Shown: positions 44,692 to 55,383 of the stretch, piece by piece
Position numbering within the stretch: position 1 is the stretch's first letter
Layout: the number at the start of each line of letters is the position of its first letter
NCBI RefSeq assembly: GCF_035222275.1
Contig: NC_085882.1
Span: forward strand, 2,735,501-2,799,500
DNA length: 64,000 bases
Reading direction: 5' to 3'
Source of the DNA: Podospora bellae-mahoneyi
Lineage: Eukaryota > Ascomycota > Sordariomycetes > Sordariales > Podosporaceae
Made by a program: the position numbers and the translations under genes
The notes under the pieces: generated by a model
The model's database searches: none
What the model saw: only the letters and a program-made list of their open reading frames with translations
Told to the model about the DNA's origin: nothing

Positions 44692-46019
44692 GTGATAGCA
44701 GGAGGAGCAACCGCCACCCCCTTTCCGTTCGTGCCGACTGTTGATTTTGATTGTCTCTCCCTTGATCTTGGAGCAGGGACCGCAATCACAGGGACGGTAG
44801 TCGAGGCAGCCAGGGGGTGCTTTTTCCCTGTTGTTGGGATCGCCAGCGTTGGTACCGCTGTTGCTGGAGTGGTTGATGAAGAAGGGAGACTCTCCTCCCC
44901 GTCTTCGTCCTGTCCAATCGTCCAGACCCACCTCCTCTTCTTCTCCCTCCTTTTTCCGCCCTTTTTCCTGATGCCGCCCGTGGAAGTAGGCGACAAAGCT
45001 GACGAGGAGGAAGTAGTGGGTGTGCTGGCCCTCATGTCGGCCATGCGACGTCGCATTTCCTCAAACGGACCCGGTGTTTGCCCCCCGTCGCGGGTCAGGT
45101 TGGAGTAAGCCATGGTTTGGTCCAAGACTGTGGAGTTACTGTCAAGGTCGCCTTCGTCAGAGGTGACGGAGGGGCTTACGGGGGTGGTGTCGTCGTCGGC
45201 TACTAGGAGATCAATATGTGATCGGGTGTATTTGTGGGTTGTTATCGTTTGTTCCAGGGGTGAGTTATACGCCACGCGCCTGGCGGCTCTTTCTTGGAGG
45301 CGGAGGGAGGTCCGCCTGGGGGAAATGTTCTGCCCTGTGGAGGGGGACAAGTTGGTGGTCAATGGTGGCAAGGGGGAGTTGCGGAGGATGGACCGTAGAG
45401 ACCGGGGGTGGGTGTAGGGGAGCTTGGGGGTCATGTTGGCTGGCAAGGTGTTGGTTCTTCTTTTGAGGGATTGTGATGGCAATGATGGAGCTGGAGCGGT
45501 GCTCTCTTGTTGAGACTGATTTTGATGCCGTGATGGGAGACCGGGCTTATTAGTGCTGTCAAAGGTAAATACACGAGCGTTTGCGTCCTGGGCTTGGGCG
45601 GATAATGGGGGGGTGGCGGTCATGGCGCTGGGGAATTGGACCTCGCGGTTGATGGCGATGGCGGGGGATAGTGGTTGCGCAGTGAGAGGTGTGTCGAGAT
45701 ATGGACCTAAATAGGGGGTGTGCCTGGCTTTGGCGGTTGCTGCCGTTGCTGTTGCTGGCGCGGCATCTTGAGTTTGGGTTTGGAGCCGCAGTATTGGCCT
45801 ACCGCTCAGCAGAGCCGTTGGCGGGTTTTCTTGAATCGGCGTTGAGCGGTCGACAGCGGTAGCGTAGACGTTTGACAGTGTGTTGAAGGCCGTGGGCGAT
45901 TTCATGTCTACCGCCGCCGCCACCCTCCTCGATGTCCGTACACTTGGGCCATTGGCGATGGCTGTGATTTGAAGAGAGAGGCGTGGTCTCTTTGGTGGGC
46001 TCTGTGGTGATGTCGCCAT
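44118..46019 (-). CDS. Conserved fungal protein of unknown function with polyQ tract
   Basis: Single-exon 633-residue protein, mostly disordered. It starts MATSPQSPPKRPRLSLQITA; the KRPRLSLQI block and the following TAFNTLSNVYATAVDRS and RRVAYNSPLEQTITTHKYTRSHIDLL blocks look ordered or conserved, as does YSNLTRDGGQTPGPFEEMRRRMADM. A basic patch (KKGGKRREKKRRWVW) could be a nuclear localisation signal. A near-pure glutamine tract of about 11 residues, broken once by Glu, is encoded by a CAA repeat (44648-44692). Acidic and Ser-rich segments follow. I do not recognise an enzymatic domain. It is divergent from DNA polymerase iota, 1.45 kb away. Nuclear regulation is inference. Confidence 0.75.
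44648..44692 (-). repeat. CAA/CAG trinucleotide repeat coding polyQ
   Basis: TTG/TTGC units on the plus strand read as CAA glutamine codons on the minus strand, interrupted by one GAG. Almost all codons are CAA, so the tract may vary in length between strains. Confidence 0.8.
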
Positions 46020-47466
46020 CTTTCCTTCCTCTAGACAATCCCGAATTCCAAGCCAGCTGGGAAAGGGACGGCAGATCTGATATCAAAGCGCACACGGTAG
46101 TTGTGTGTGTGAGCCAGAGATCCGGGATCTCAGTCGCGGACGGGAGATGGGCGGCTATATAGTATAGAGTACACTAAACAGTCATCGAGTGCGAGAGAGA
46201 GAGAGAGAGGGGGGGGGGGTTAGCGAGGGGGGAAGCGCCAGACCGGGGGTGTTCGGGACTAATGCGCATGCGGCATTAGGGCACAGGTATAGACGCGATC
46301 AACTCCTCTTCTCTGGCCGTGTGTGTCCCTCAACCTGGGCTGCTAGTGGTTGGCACACCAGATGCATATTGCAGGCGCAAGCGCCCAACGACCCAATCAG
46401 AGCGGCTGACACCGCATGCAAAGCGCATGCAGGCCAAGTCACATCGCGTCTATTCAAGAACCATGATTCTCACTCTCTGTCTCTCTTTTTCTTTTTCTCC
46501 TCTCTTTTTAGAAGCGTCCCCCTGGGGATATGGTGAGTCCTAATTCTGGTTGTTAGTTAGCCATTCCTTCAGGATCCCACCGCTTCGTACACTACTCTTC
46601 TAGAATGGTTTCCCCGTCATCACAGCCCCAAAGATGTTTGCCTATTGAAATTAGTACCAATCCTTTCCGAAGCGAGGCTTGGGCTGTCCTCCGTCCATCT
46701 ATCCCCCAAATAATCACCAGGATCTCCCGCATTATGACCGGGCGGGCCATCGGATCTCGTGCTGGGCTGGGCTGGGCTGGCTGCCCTTCTCCAGACCGAC
46801 TGCGTAAAGTGGTGTGTACCGGAGTAAAGTACGTAAGCATGGAGGTACCGTACAATGAAATCTGTCAGCCAGTTGTGTCACACAGATCTAGACGAGAAAG
46901 AACCAAGTTTGACGCCGTCCACGTGCTATGCCCAAAATAAACCCTTTCCCCCCTCCAACGCACTCGATTTGATCTTCCGAGCCGGGCCCTTGTCAACTGA
47001 GGCGAACGGGACGCCCTGTTGGATTCGGTTTCTGCAAAAAAAAAAAAAAAAAAAAAAAAAAGAATGTTTCTAAAAGTCGGTCGGATAGCAAACATTCCGT
47101 TCCCTTTTGTCCAGGATTCATTCTTTTTCCTTCAGATCCTTTAAAAGAAGCTTTAAGCTCTTGCGCTTTTTGTGGAGCCGATTCCCCACCTTCCGTCTGA
47201 GCGGTGTCCGCCTGTTCTCCAGATTCCAGGTGTGCACGGACGTGTTGCGGTGGACAGCAGGGCAAGCCCAGTACTGAAGAGGGAAAGCGCGGGGGATTAA
47301 AATAGAACGACCCCAGAAGCTGAGCTACACTACGCTAGCCATCCTGTGCCAGCATGTCGGTTTAGGGAATATTGACACTACCAAGACGATAAACCCCTCG
47401 ACTGATTATCCTCGAGGATGACGAAAATGTAAACAAAACGAAACAGAAAGAAACAACACACACATC
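46020..47466. promoter_or_regulatory. Divergent region between the polyQ gene and polymerase iota
   Basis: 1.45 kb between two divergent starts. Holds a (GA)n tract followed by about ten G (46190-46219), a TGGGC repeat (46765-46781) and a 26-nt poly-A tract (47036-47061). No gene is supported; no tRNA found. Confidence 0.5.
47036..47061. repeat. Poly-A tract
   Basis: About 26 consecutive A bases. No target-site duplication or retroposed sequence could be recognised next to it. Confidence 0.85.
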
Positions 47467-49492
47467 ATGGACATGGACATGGACAACCCGGACTCCAAGA
47501 GGAAGGCGCCACGCCGAAAAGGAGATGACCGGGTCATCCTGCATTTTGTAAGTGGCCATTTCATTCTCCGTCCCCAGCAGTGCTGTCTTTTCTCGTCCTT
47601 CCCGTTTTGGTAGATGTCTAACCTTACCTCTATATCAAAATGGTTACTTTTTTCGGAACCTCAGCTAACACCTTCACCCGCACCCTATCCAGGATCTAGA
47701 TTGCTTCTACGCACAGGCATGTAAATTTCTGAAATCCTCTTATTATTCAATATCCTACCGCGTCGTCATACATAATAATAGACATTTAACCTTGCTCACA
47801 TTTCATTCCGATCCGTCCCCTTTGCTTACTCTTGAACCAGCCTATTAACACAGTGTGCAAAAAACACAGTGCATCGAAAACGCCAACCCCCACCTCAAGT
47901 CTGTACCCCTCGGCATCAAGCAAAAGTCCATCCTTGCCACGTGCAACTACGTCGCGAGAAAGCACGGGGTGAAGAAGCTGATGGGGATCCAGGAGGCCAA
48001 GAGGCTGTGTCCCGACCTTGTCCTGGCAGACGGGGAGGACCTGTCACCCTTCAGGGATGTCTCCAAGCAGATTTACTCCCTGCTAAAGTCCTATTCTTGG
48101 AACGGGAGGGTGGAGAGGTTGGGGTTGGATGAGGTTTTCTTGGATGTGACTGATGTCGTGGCTTACAACCTGGGGTTGGTGAATCATCACTGCTTGGAGG
48201 AGTCGTGGTTTTGTCTGTCGAGGGAGGATCCGGAAAGGGGGTTTGCGTTTGATGCCCGGGAGGTGAAGGGGTGTGTCTGGCCTCCAGATTTTGTTTCTGA
48301 CCGCGAAAATGAGGGCACGGATAGCTTGAGGCTGAGGCTCCTCCTCGGCAGCCACCTTGCCTTTTACCTCCGCCAGCAGATGGAAGGTCTGGGGTATACT
48401 TCTGCTTGTGGCATCTCCACCAACAAGCTCCTCGCCAAGCTAGCTGGCGATAGAAACAAGCCACGCAACCAGACCACCCTCCTCTCCTCCCACAGTCCCG
48501 TCCCATTCCTCGACCCATTACCTCTTCGGAAAATCCCCGGCATTGGCGGCAAAACCATCACCGCCATGAAAAGCTTACTCAAAACCGACGACGACGACGA
48601 CGGCCTGACCGTTCACAACGCCCGAACCAACCCGGCCGTCTCCCCTTTCGCTCTTGAACGGCTGTTGGCCGGTAGCGGTGGTGGTGGGGAGAAGGGTATA
48701 GGCCGGAAAGTCTGGCTTTTGCTCCACGGGATTGACGGTTCAGAGGTCAAGCCGGCGAGGGATGTTCCGAGGCAGATAGGCATTGAGGATACCTATCGCG
48801 GTTTGACGCAGTTGTCGCAGGTCAGGGCGGGTTTGGTTCAGATTACTACCTCTCTGCTGCGGCGGATGCATGTTGATTTGTTGGATGATTTTGATGCGGT
48901 CACTCCACCTATATCACCAGCACCAACTAGTGTGGGAAAGGGGAGGTGGCTGGCACAGCCAAAGACGCTCAGGTTGACAACCCGGCCGTATCATTCGCCG
49001 TCGGAGTGGGATAAGTTTGAGTATAACCACGGTCGGGTATCCAAATCGGTTGCGTTGCCTAGGTTCGTTTTTGATCTCAACATTGAGCCAGAAAGTATTG
49101 CGGAGAGGTTGGTTGAGGGGACGTTGATGCCGTTGTTTCACAGTTTGAATCCGGACAAGAGTAAACTCTGCATCGGGCTGCTCAACGTCTGTGTCACCAA
49201 CATGGATAGGGCGAAGGAAAGCAGCCGGGGAGGGGATATCATGGCTGCATTTCAGAGGCAGAGGGAGGTGGAGGAGATTAGGGGCGTTGCTTTTGCTGAT
49301 GAACCCCCAGATGGGGAGGAAAAGGCTGAAGATACCAGTGACGACACCGAGGTGGAATGGGTCGAGGAGGAAGATGAGCAGGATGGCGTGAGGTGTCGGC
49401 TTTGTGGCTGTGTCATTCCGGTTTTTGCGGTGGAGGCTCATGGGCGGTGGCATGAGCTGGATGAGGGTTGGGTTGAGCCGCAGGGTGGGTAA
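47467..49492 (+). CDS. Y-family DNA polymerase iota
   Basis: Translesion polymerase acting at damaged or stalled forks. Exons 47467-47547, 47693-47716 (24 nt) and 47870-49492 give 575 residues. The start is a short basic leader (MDMDMDNPDSKRKAPRRK). Exon 2 encodes DLDCFYAQ with the first metal-binding Asp; GLDEVFLDVT in exon 3 carries the second Asp-Glu pair. KSILATCNYVARKHGVKKLM and SACGISTNKLLAKLAGDRNKP are Y-family fingers and palm blocks, and LRKIPGIGGKTITAM is the thumb helix-hairpin-helix. At the end, CRLCGCVIPVFAVEAHGRWH is a C2H2-type finger resembling a ubiquitin-binding UBZ. The iota assignment, rather than eta or kappa, rests on the wording of the KSILATCNYVARKHG block. Intron 2 begins GC (listed separately). 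Confidence 0.87.
47717..47869 (+). other. GC-AG intron in the polymerase iota gene
   Basis: Exon 2 ends GCACAG and the 153-nt intron begins GCATGT and ends AACACAG. This gives FYAQ-CIENANPHLKSV, as expected in the family. The GTAAAT three bases downstream would need an acceptor phase that is not available without stops. Confidence 0.7.
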
Positions 49493-49946
49493 AGGTAAAA
49501 ACAGAGTAGATCTACATTGTAGGGGTATATACTATGGCTCTGCCAATTTTTACGGGCAAGCGGTGAGGTCGGTGAGGCGAGGATGAGAATAGAATTGTCA
49601 GGGTAAGGGCATTGCGCCGCTGGGTAAGGGGTGGCGTATCTTGGGATATATTTGCTCCGCTCTTACGACTGTGGAATGGTTCAAGAACTAGGGTTCAGTT
49701 CAACCATGCCATACCTCTACCCTTGAACAACCATGGCACCATGATGGTGTGGGTGTGGATGCCCAGCCCACAGCTCCCTTTACTCGGCAAGAGTAATATA
49801 TTGCTATGACCAGTCTTGAACATAGGTATCCTGTCGTACACACTTAGGTATCGTCTATCTTATGTCACGCCACGCCTCGCCCTTACCAGACAGTAATCAT
49901 ACACATTACTTTTTTGTGCCTCCCCCCCTCCCCTAATTTATACACC
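49493..49946. other. Convergent spacer
   Basis: 454 bp between the polymerase iota and TMEM135-like stops. No gene is supported. Confidence 0.5.
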
Positions 49947-51747
49947 TCAATGATTCAACACCCCAGCCAACAACCCTCCCAGCACCCCCCTCACCCTCCC
50001 CCGATCCTCCAGCACACAAGTAAAAACAACCCCCGTGCTCCCCGCAAACACCACCCGCTCCATCCACTCCTTTGTCTTTTCGTACTTCCTCGGCAGCAAC
50101 GTAGCCATCGCCCTCGGAGCAACAAACAACCCTCCATCCTTCCTCCTCCCCACCTTCTCAATCAAAATGCTCCACCCGCAAAGCACACACCCCGTGCCCA
50201 CACAAATCCCCCCATCAATCATATTCCTTTCCTTAATTCCCTTCCCAATAATATGCGGCCCGATCCTCGTCCGGGCTAAGCACACCCCATAATAAAAAAG
50301 TGTGATAAACGTCCCCAAAAAGGTCGACGTCCTAGCAGCTGACAGAACCGCCCGTCTAAACGCCTTTTTGCTTGGGTTCCTCAAGGCGAGAAGCAGTGAC
50401 AGCGGCAAGTAAGTCGTCATAGCCCACTTGAACGACCTGACAAAGCGGGAGAGGGCATGGTATTCACAGCTCGGTCCACAGCCCATGTGAACAATCTCAC
50501 ATGGAAAAGGGATCGACCTGGCCGGATCACCCCACACTTCTGGCAGGTTGTAGTCTTTACACATCGACCCGAGCAACTCCGCTTGCCCCGTCTCCTCGCC
50601 GTAGCGGAGGGTGCCGTCGTGGCAATACTTCAGGGCTTGGATCAGGCGGCTGTCTACCGCGGCGGCGGAGTCGATCCATTTGTTGTAGGCGCGGGGGAGG
50701 GAGGAGGGGTAGTAGAACCAGGACCACATTACCATTCCGGAAGAAAGGGCAAAGATGGCTGGGTCGGTGACGTTGGAGATGAGAGATTCGAGGCGGGTCC
50801 ATTTATTGGATGCCTGGCGGCGCTGGCGGTGGAGGTTCCATGCTGTGCCGATTACCACGTCGATGGCGCGGGTGAGGGCGAAGAGGGTGAGGTCGAGGGT
50901 GCGGCCGGCGAGGGGGGTTTGGGTTGTGGTGCCGTCCAGGTTGGTGGTGGTGGTGGTGAAGGAGGAGGTGGGTTTGGATTGGAGGATGGCGAGGGAGAGG
51001 TAGGCTGAGGTGAAGGAGGCGATAAACCTTGCTAGCCTGTGTGTGATGTGTAAGTGGGAGTACTAGCTATGACGAGCAACGGATAGTGACAAAAGTGAAC
51101 TTGCCTTCTTTTGGCAATGTCAGGTAGGTTCTTGGCGAGACGGTCAAATGCCGCTTTCAATGGCACCTAATGTGTTGACACCGGATCATTAGCTACGCTG
51201 GTGGTTGTATGAGAGGCTAGTTAGGTCGAGGCAAGGTAACATCTCCGAAATGTCTATGCATGTCTTGGAGAAAAAGGTGTGGTCACAATTCGAGGTGAGT
51301 GCAGGTTGCATATATGTTACACACCTCAAGCAACGTGCTTCCGCCTGCCAGCAGCGCACAGAATGTGGGGAACCTGTGCCAATCAAAACCCCCCTTGAGT
51401 GTGCGTATGAGCGACGCAAGGAATGTGCCGGTTGACTGCTGTTTTGTTGATGTTGATGATGCCTCTTGTTTTGGTGTGTCGTAGTGTTTCTTGAACAGGC
51501 GCGTCAGGTGCTGAATTAGCAGCGAGGCCAGTCTCGGTGCTACCGTACTTGCATAGCCCAAGAGGTAAGCCCGCACCAGCGGCCGGAGAATAGGGGGAAT
51601 GCCGGCATCCCATCCTCTCCTATGCTTCCATGGGGGTATGGATTGGATCAGTTGCGCCGCTGAGGATGGTGATGCCGCAGAAATAAGTGACGGAGACGGA
51701 GCTGCAGCGGGCGAAGCCGGCAGAGAGGATTTTGCTGGTGGTGCCAT
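49947..51747 (-). CDS. TMEM135-like integral membrane protein
   Basis: Fungal relative of TMEM135, a multi-pass protein linked to peroxisomes and mitochondria in animals. Exons 51747-51325, 51166-51105 and 51036-49947 give 524 residues. The start is set at MAPPAKSSLPASP; a frame continues upstream to 51867 but lacks conserved character. Hydrophobic segments include YLPLSLLLALR, FLGTFITLFYYGVCLAR and ICVGTGCVLCGWSILIE. Conserved blocks are RAYLLGYASTVAPRL, MWSWFYYPSSLPRAYNKWID and IVHMGCGPSCEYHALSRF, the Cys-rich N-terminal TMEM135 signature, here between membrane segments. The second intron starts GC. Function in fungi is unknown; a lipid or peroxisome link is inference from the animal protein. 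Confidence 0.8.
51037..51104 (-). other. GC-AG intron in the TMEM135-like gene
   Basis: The exon ends AAAAGAAG and the 68-nt intron starts GCAAGTTC and ends CACACAG. This gives DIAKRRLARFIASF in phase. Using the GT three bases on (GTTCAC) would break the frame. Confidence 0.8.
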
Positions 51748-54087
51748 CCAGACGGCCGGTGTTTGGTGACTTTGGAAGATGAGATATCCGACACGGTACA
51801 GTGACACGCTGACACCGAATATGGCCGGACTCGGTCTTACAACCACAGCGGCGGCAGTTTCAACCAAATGAAGGGCTCAAAGAACATAAGAAACTCGAGC
51901 TGAATAACCCCCCCCTCCAAAAAAGTGATATTCAATGGCAAGATGTGGTAATACAGAAAGCTATTTTTTTTTTGGCACATGAAGAAGGTGTTTGAGCGTT
52001 GATGTAACGCTGGCAACCCGCCCTGAGGTCAAGCGTGTTCCCGTGAGCCTCGGTCGGTTGGCCGAACCCTACGAATACCGGTCACCACACGACCCCGCGG
52101 ACGGACATGGCGGAACAGAGCGGGACGCAAAACGCTGACAACGGACGAGACTGCTCGGAAGGGTCTGTCAAAAATATGATTTGGTTCGGGATTCGAGCAT
52201 CGCCCTGATCCCTGTGGGTAGATCTCGCTGTGAAGGCATGACGCTGACCTGCAGCGTGATCTCGGCCCTGTGACCGTTTTGGGGGGGTGGCCTTGATGAC
52301 AGGATTGAGCGCCCAGACGAGCTAGAGCGATGCTTCTCGGACGTTGCGTCTGAATCTCTGGAAATAAGGATGGCAGAGATATCAACAAAGTACTGTACAC
52401 TCTGAAGGATGTGTACGAGGTAATCTCTATCCCAGTTCTTGAGGATGGTTTGCAGAATAAGGTACAAGGGTTGAATGTGCGGTCAGCGAACCGGTAAAGG
52501 CCCGGTTGCAAAGGCTGCCAAGATGCGGAGGAGAACACTTCTGGAAACCATCGAGATCTACACTACTCCGTACCGATGTCTGAACTCGATGATAATCAGG
52601 CACAGATCCCGGAGCTACCAGCAGGGCGAGATGAGGACGGGCAATGCATTTGCTCAGCTCGGACACCATGCTACCCACCCAAGAGGTGAATTTGGCCGTT
52701 GGGAATGCGACTCCAGTCCGGGTGACCTCTGGTAACTGGTGACTGGTCTGATGGAGCATCTTGTTCTTGTTGATCAGAAAATCTGAGAAAACGTTGCTGC
52801 CATCCAGCCAAGCAAGACTCTGGTGGTGAGCGTTAAGAAAAAAGACATGTGATTCTCTGTTTAAAGCATATGCTGTTTAATTGCGAATGCAAGTCATGCA
52901 CGATTCACATAGCAGAGGAGACCTTGCCGGAAAAGGGAGCCCCGCAGCGGCCTCACTCCGGAAGGGGCTTAGCGCCATGAATCAAGCAAGCGATGCAGCA
53001 CTCCGCCTGTCTTGGGATTCCCGAGGCTCCTTTTTCAAGATTGAACTCCTGCACTATCTCCTCATCCCACGACACCCATCACACACACATTCTTGGTTGG
53101 TGGCAGCATCACTTTCCAACTACTTCCAGGTACTTGGTAAAAGGCTGAGCTACTAGGTAACCCCAAATCAAATCCATCACACATAAGCACCTCGTCAGGT
53201 TTCCTTTTCCCGTCTTCCGTTTCCTGTATTGAAAGTCTTCTTGTCAGCCTTGTAGTTGATTGCCTGGAAGTTCTGACTTTATCATCGTTCGTTTTCTTTC
53301 CTTTCAACAAAAGTTATTGCTTGGTTGCCCGTCTTTTACCACTTACTTCTCCGCTTGACCTCGACCTCGACCTCGACCTCGACCTCGACCTCGACTTCAA
53401 CCTCGACCTCTCCCCTGATCACCCCCCTGTCCAGTCATCCCCGTCAGGACCCCAGCCTGTCGACGGGAACAGAGGCCCCCCGGTTCTTTCCCCCGCACAA
53501 CGCTAGCGCCAGAGAAGTCTTCTGTGAAACTGGAGAAATACTTCCCTGCAGCTCTCCGTCTCCCTGTTTGCACGTCCTGAAGAACCCAGCTGGCCCTCTT
53601 ATTTTTTGCATGTGCCTCTTTCTTTTGGCTCCCCACTCGAACCACCACCATCACCACAAGCATTCTACTATCACGGCCGCCATCGGTGTCATCCGCCCAC
53701 ATTTCTAGCTCAACACTGCTACAGTGGTATTGCTATACTGCCTACGACGTGACGATTGCCCCTTTGCCACGGCTATACGCGAGCGACGTGTCTCGTTTAC
53801 GTTCCAAGCTCCCAACAGCTAGCTATCCATCATCACTTCCACAGCTCAACGCCACTTCACAACGGTTGATGGCAGCTTGCACCGAGACAGCAGTGCACAA
53901 TACACAAGCTTCGAGGTCTTGACGCACACAGTCCTTTTTGCCTGACAGCTGGCGGATATGCTCCTGGCCCGGCGCCCGCACACGATGGGACCGACGCACC
54001 CCCCCGGCGGTCTTCTATTCGGCTGTAGGTGTTCAAGGAGCCAAAAGAGTTGGATCATAGAATACTAATAGCCTGTTTTCAGACGAC
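51748..54087. promoter_or_regulatory. 2.3-kb region before the bHLH gene
   Basis: No supported gene. From about 53180 the sequence is pyrimidine-rich and probably the promoter and long 5' leader of the bHLH gene; TTTTCAG just before the ATG (about 54076-54082) suggests a 5'-leader intron. An open minus frame at 52538-52029 shows no motif. Confidence 0.5.
53357..53396 (+). repeat. GACCTC hexanucleotide repeat
   Basis: About six and a half near-perfect GACCTC units, followed by two imperfect ones to about 53411, in the presumed 5' leader of the bHLH gene. Confidence 0.85.
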
Positions 54088-55383
54088 ATGAACAATCCGA
54101 ACGGAGATCCCACACTAGACAATCCAGACCTGTTCGCCAATCCCGGTGGCCTCGAAATCTCGGGCCAGAGTCTTCTCGGTGAAGATGGCACTGATTATCT
54201 GCAATCATTCTTTGGAGTATTCCAGAGCGACAATCCTGGAACATCATGGGGTGAGGGTTTAGGTCTGCACTCGGAGCAATGGTCAGACGAACTGCTTGTC
54301 GGTCATGAGTTGAACTTTGGAGTGAACACCGACAACATGCTTTATCAGGAGCCCATGCAACAGTACAACTCGGCCCTTCCAATCCGTCCTCATTATGCAT
54401 CCCACGGCAGCAACAACTTTGCTCCCACCCCGATGGGCCAGCCATCGGCCGATGTCCTGAGTGCCGCAACAGCTCTGCTCCCGGCATCTGAGCAGCAGTC
54501 CCCCCGTACCAACTTGCAGTTCATGCCCTCTCACGGGATACCAATGCCCTTGCACCAAGATGCTAACAGCTTCAACATTTTCGCTTCAAATGCTGGGCCA
54601 TCCCATTCTCAACAAGCGAGACCATCACGAACGGTGGAGGTCCTGTTTGGATCCGATCCAGGTTTCAGCAACGCCCAACATTTCGTTCCGAGGCACGAGA
54701 GAGAATCAACAGAACACATCGCCGCGAAGCAGCTGGCAACTTTGAGCTGCCTGCAACGAAACCACAGCAATGCTCCCACACGAGCACCCAGTCCTGAGCC
54801 GTGGGCAGCATCTCACCCTCCACAAACCACAACGAACGGGGTAATATCACCCCTAAAACTGAAGACGTCCGACCTTTCACCAAATCCACCACAAAGCGAC
54901 GGCTCATCGAGCGCCCTGAAAAAGCGCAGAAGAAGCGACAAGTCGACGGATTCGGACGACGAAGACGAGGAGCAAGAACGCTCTGTTATCCAAGAGACTC
55001 CGATATCTGTTCCGTCACCACTTAGGTCCGCCTTGTCGCCGCCAACCGCCAAGAGGCGAAAGCCATCTATCGCCGCCTCTGCCGTAGAAGACGGCGCCAC
55101 TCTTCCAACCAACGGGAAACGGAAAAAGTCAACAGCAGCCAAGCCGCCTCGAGAGAACCTGTCAGAGGCACAGAAGCGGGAGAATCACATCAAGAGCGAA
55201 CAGAAGCGCCGCAACATTATCAAGGATGGTTTTGCAAAGCTCAACCAAATCGTGCCGACAGTCATCAACCAGAATCTTAGCAAGGCTGGCGTCCTCATCG
55301 CGACACACGTGTGGATTGACCAGTTGGTGAAGGAGAACAAGGAGCTGGAAAAGCTGCTGGCTAGCACTGGAGAAAAGGCCTAG
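54088..55383 (+). CDS. bHLH transcription factor (Ino4/Max-like type)
   Basis: 431-residue protein in one exon. The first about 350 residues are disordered, with acidic and Gln/Asn/Ser-rich parts that could activate transcription (LGEDGTDYLQSFFGVFQ), followed by a basic stretch LKKRRRSDKSTDSDDEDEE and TAKRRKPS, likely nuclear localisation signals. The bHLH domain sits at the C-terminus (about 358-425): basic region KRENHIKSEQKRRNIIKDGF with the His-Glu-Arg-type contacts H..E..R, helix 1, a loop, and helix 2 with VLIATHVWIDQLVKENKELE. It binds E-box DNA, probably as a dimer. The target genes are unknown. It is divergent from the TMEM135-like gene. The wording is closest to the Ino4 group. Confidence 0.87.
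   Translation: MNNPNGDPTLDNPDLFANPGGLEISGQSLLGEDGTDYLQSFFGVFQSDNPGTSWGEGLGLHSEQWSDELLVGHELNFGVNTDNMLYQEPMQQYNSALPIRPHYASHGSNNFAPTPMGQPSADVLSAATALLPASEQQSPRTNLQFMPSHGIPMPLHQDANSFNIFASNAGPSHSQQARPSRTVEVLFGSDPGFSNAQHFVPRHERESTEHIAAKQLATLSCLQRNHSNAPTRAPSPEPWAASHPPQTTTNGVISPLKLKTSDLSPNPPQSDGSSSALKKRRRSDKSTDSDDEDEEQERSVIQETPISVPSPLRSALSPPTAKRRKPSIAASAVEDGATLPTNGKRKKSTAAKPPRENLSEAQKRENHIKSEQKRRNIIKDGFAKLNQIVPTVINQNLSKAGVLIATHVWIDQLVKENKELEKLLASTGEKA

Noticed and set aside
47285-47350. tRNA-like sequence on the minus strand (TAGCTCAG near 47320)
   Set aside because: No matching acceptor stem, anticodon arm or canonical T arm.
51748-51867. Upstream 40-codon extension of the TMEM135-like protein
   Set aside because: Open but without conserved character; MAPPAKSS at 51747 is the simpler start. 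An earlier start cannot be ruled out.
52029-52538. 169-codon minus-strand frame
   Set aside because: No start context or motif and no neighbouring exons that extend it.
53357-53411. Short regular repeat that might suggest a CRISPR-like array
   Set aside because: Hexamer microsatellite without spacers, in a eukaryotic leader.
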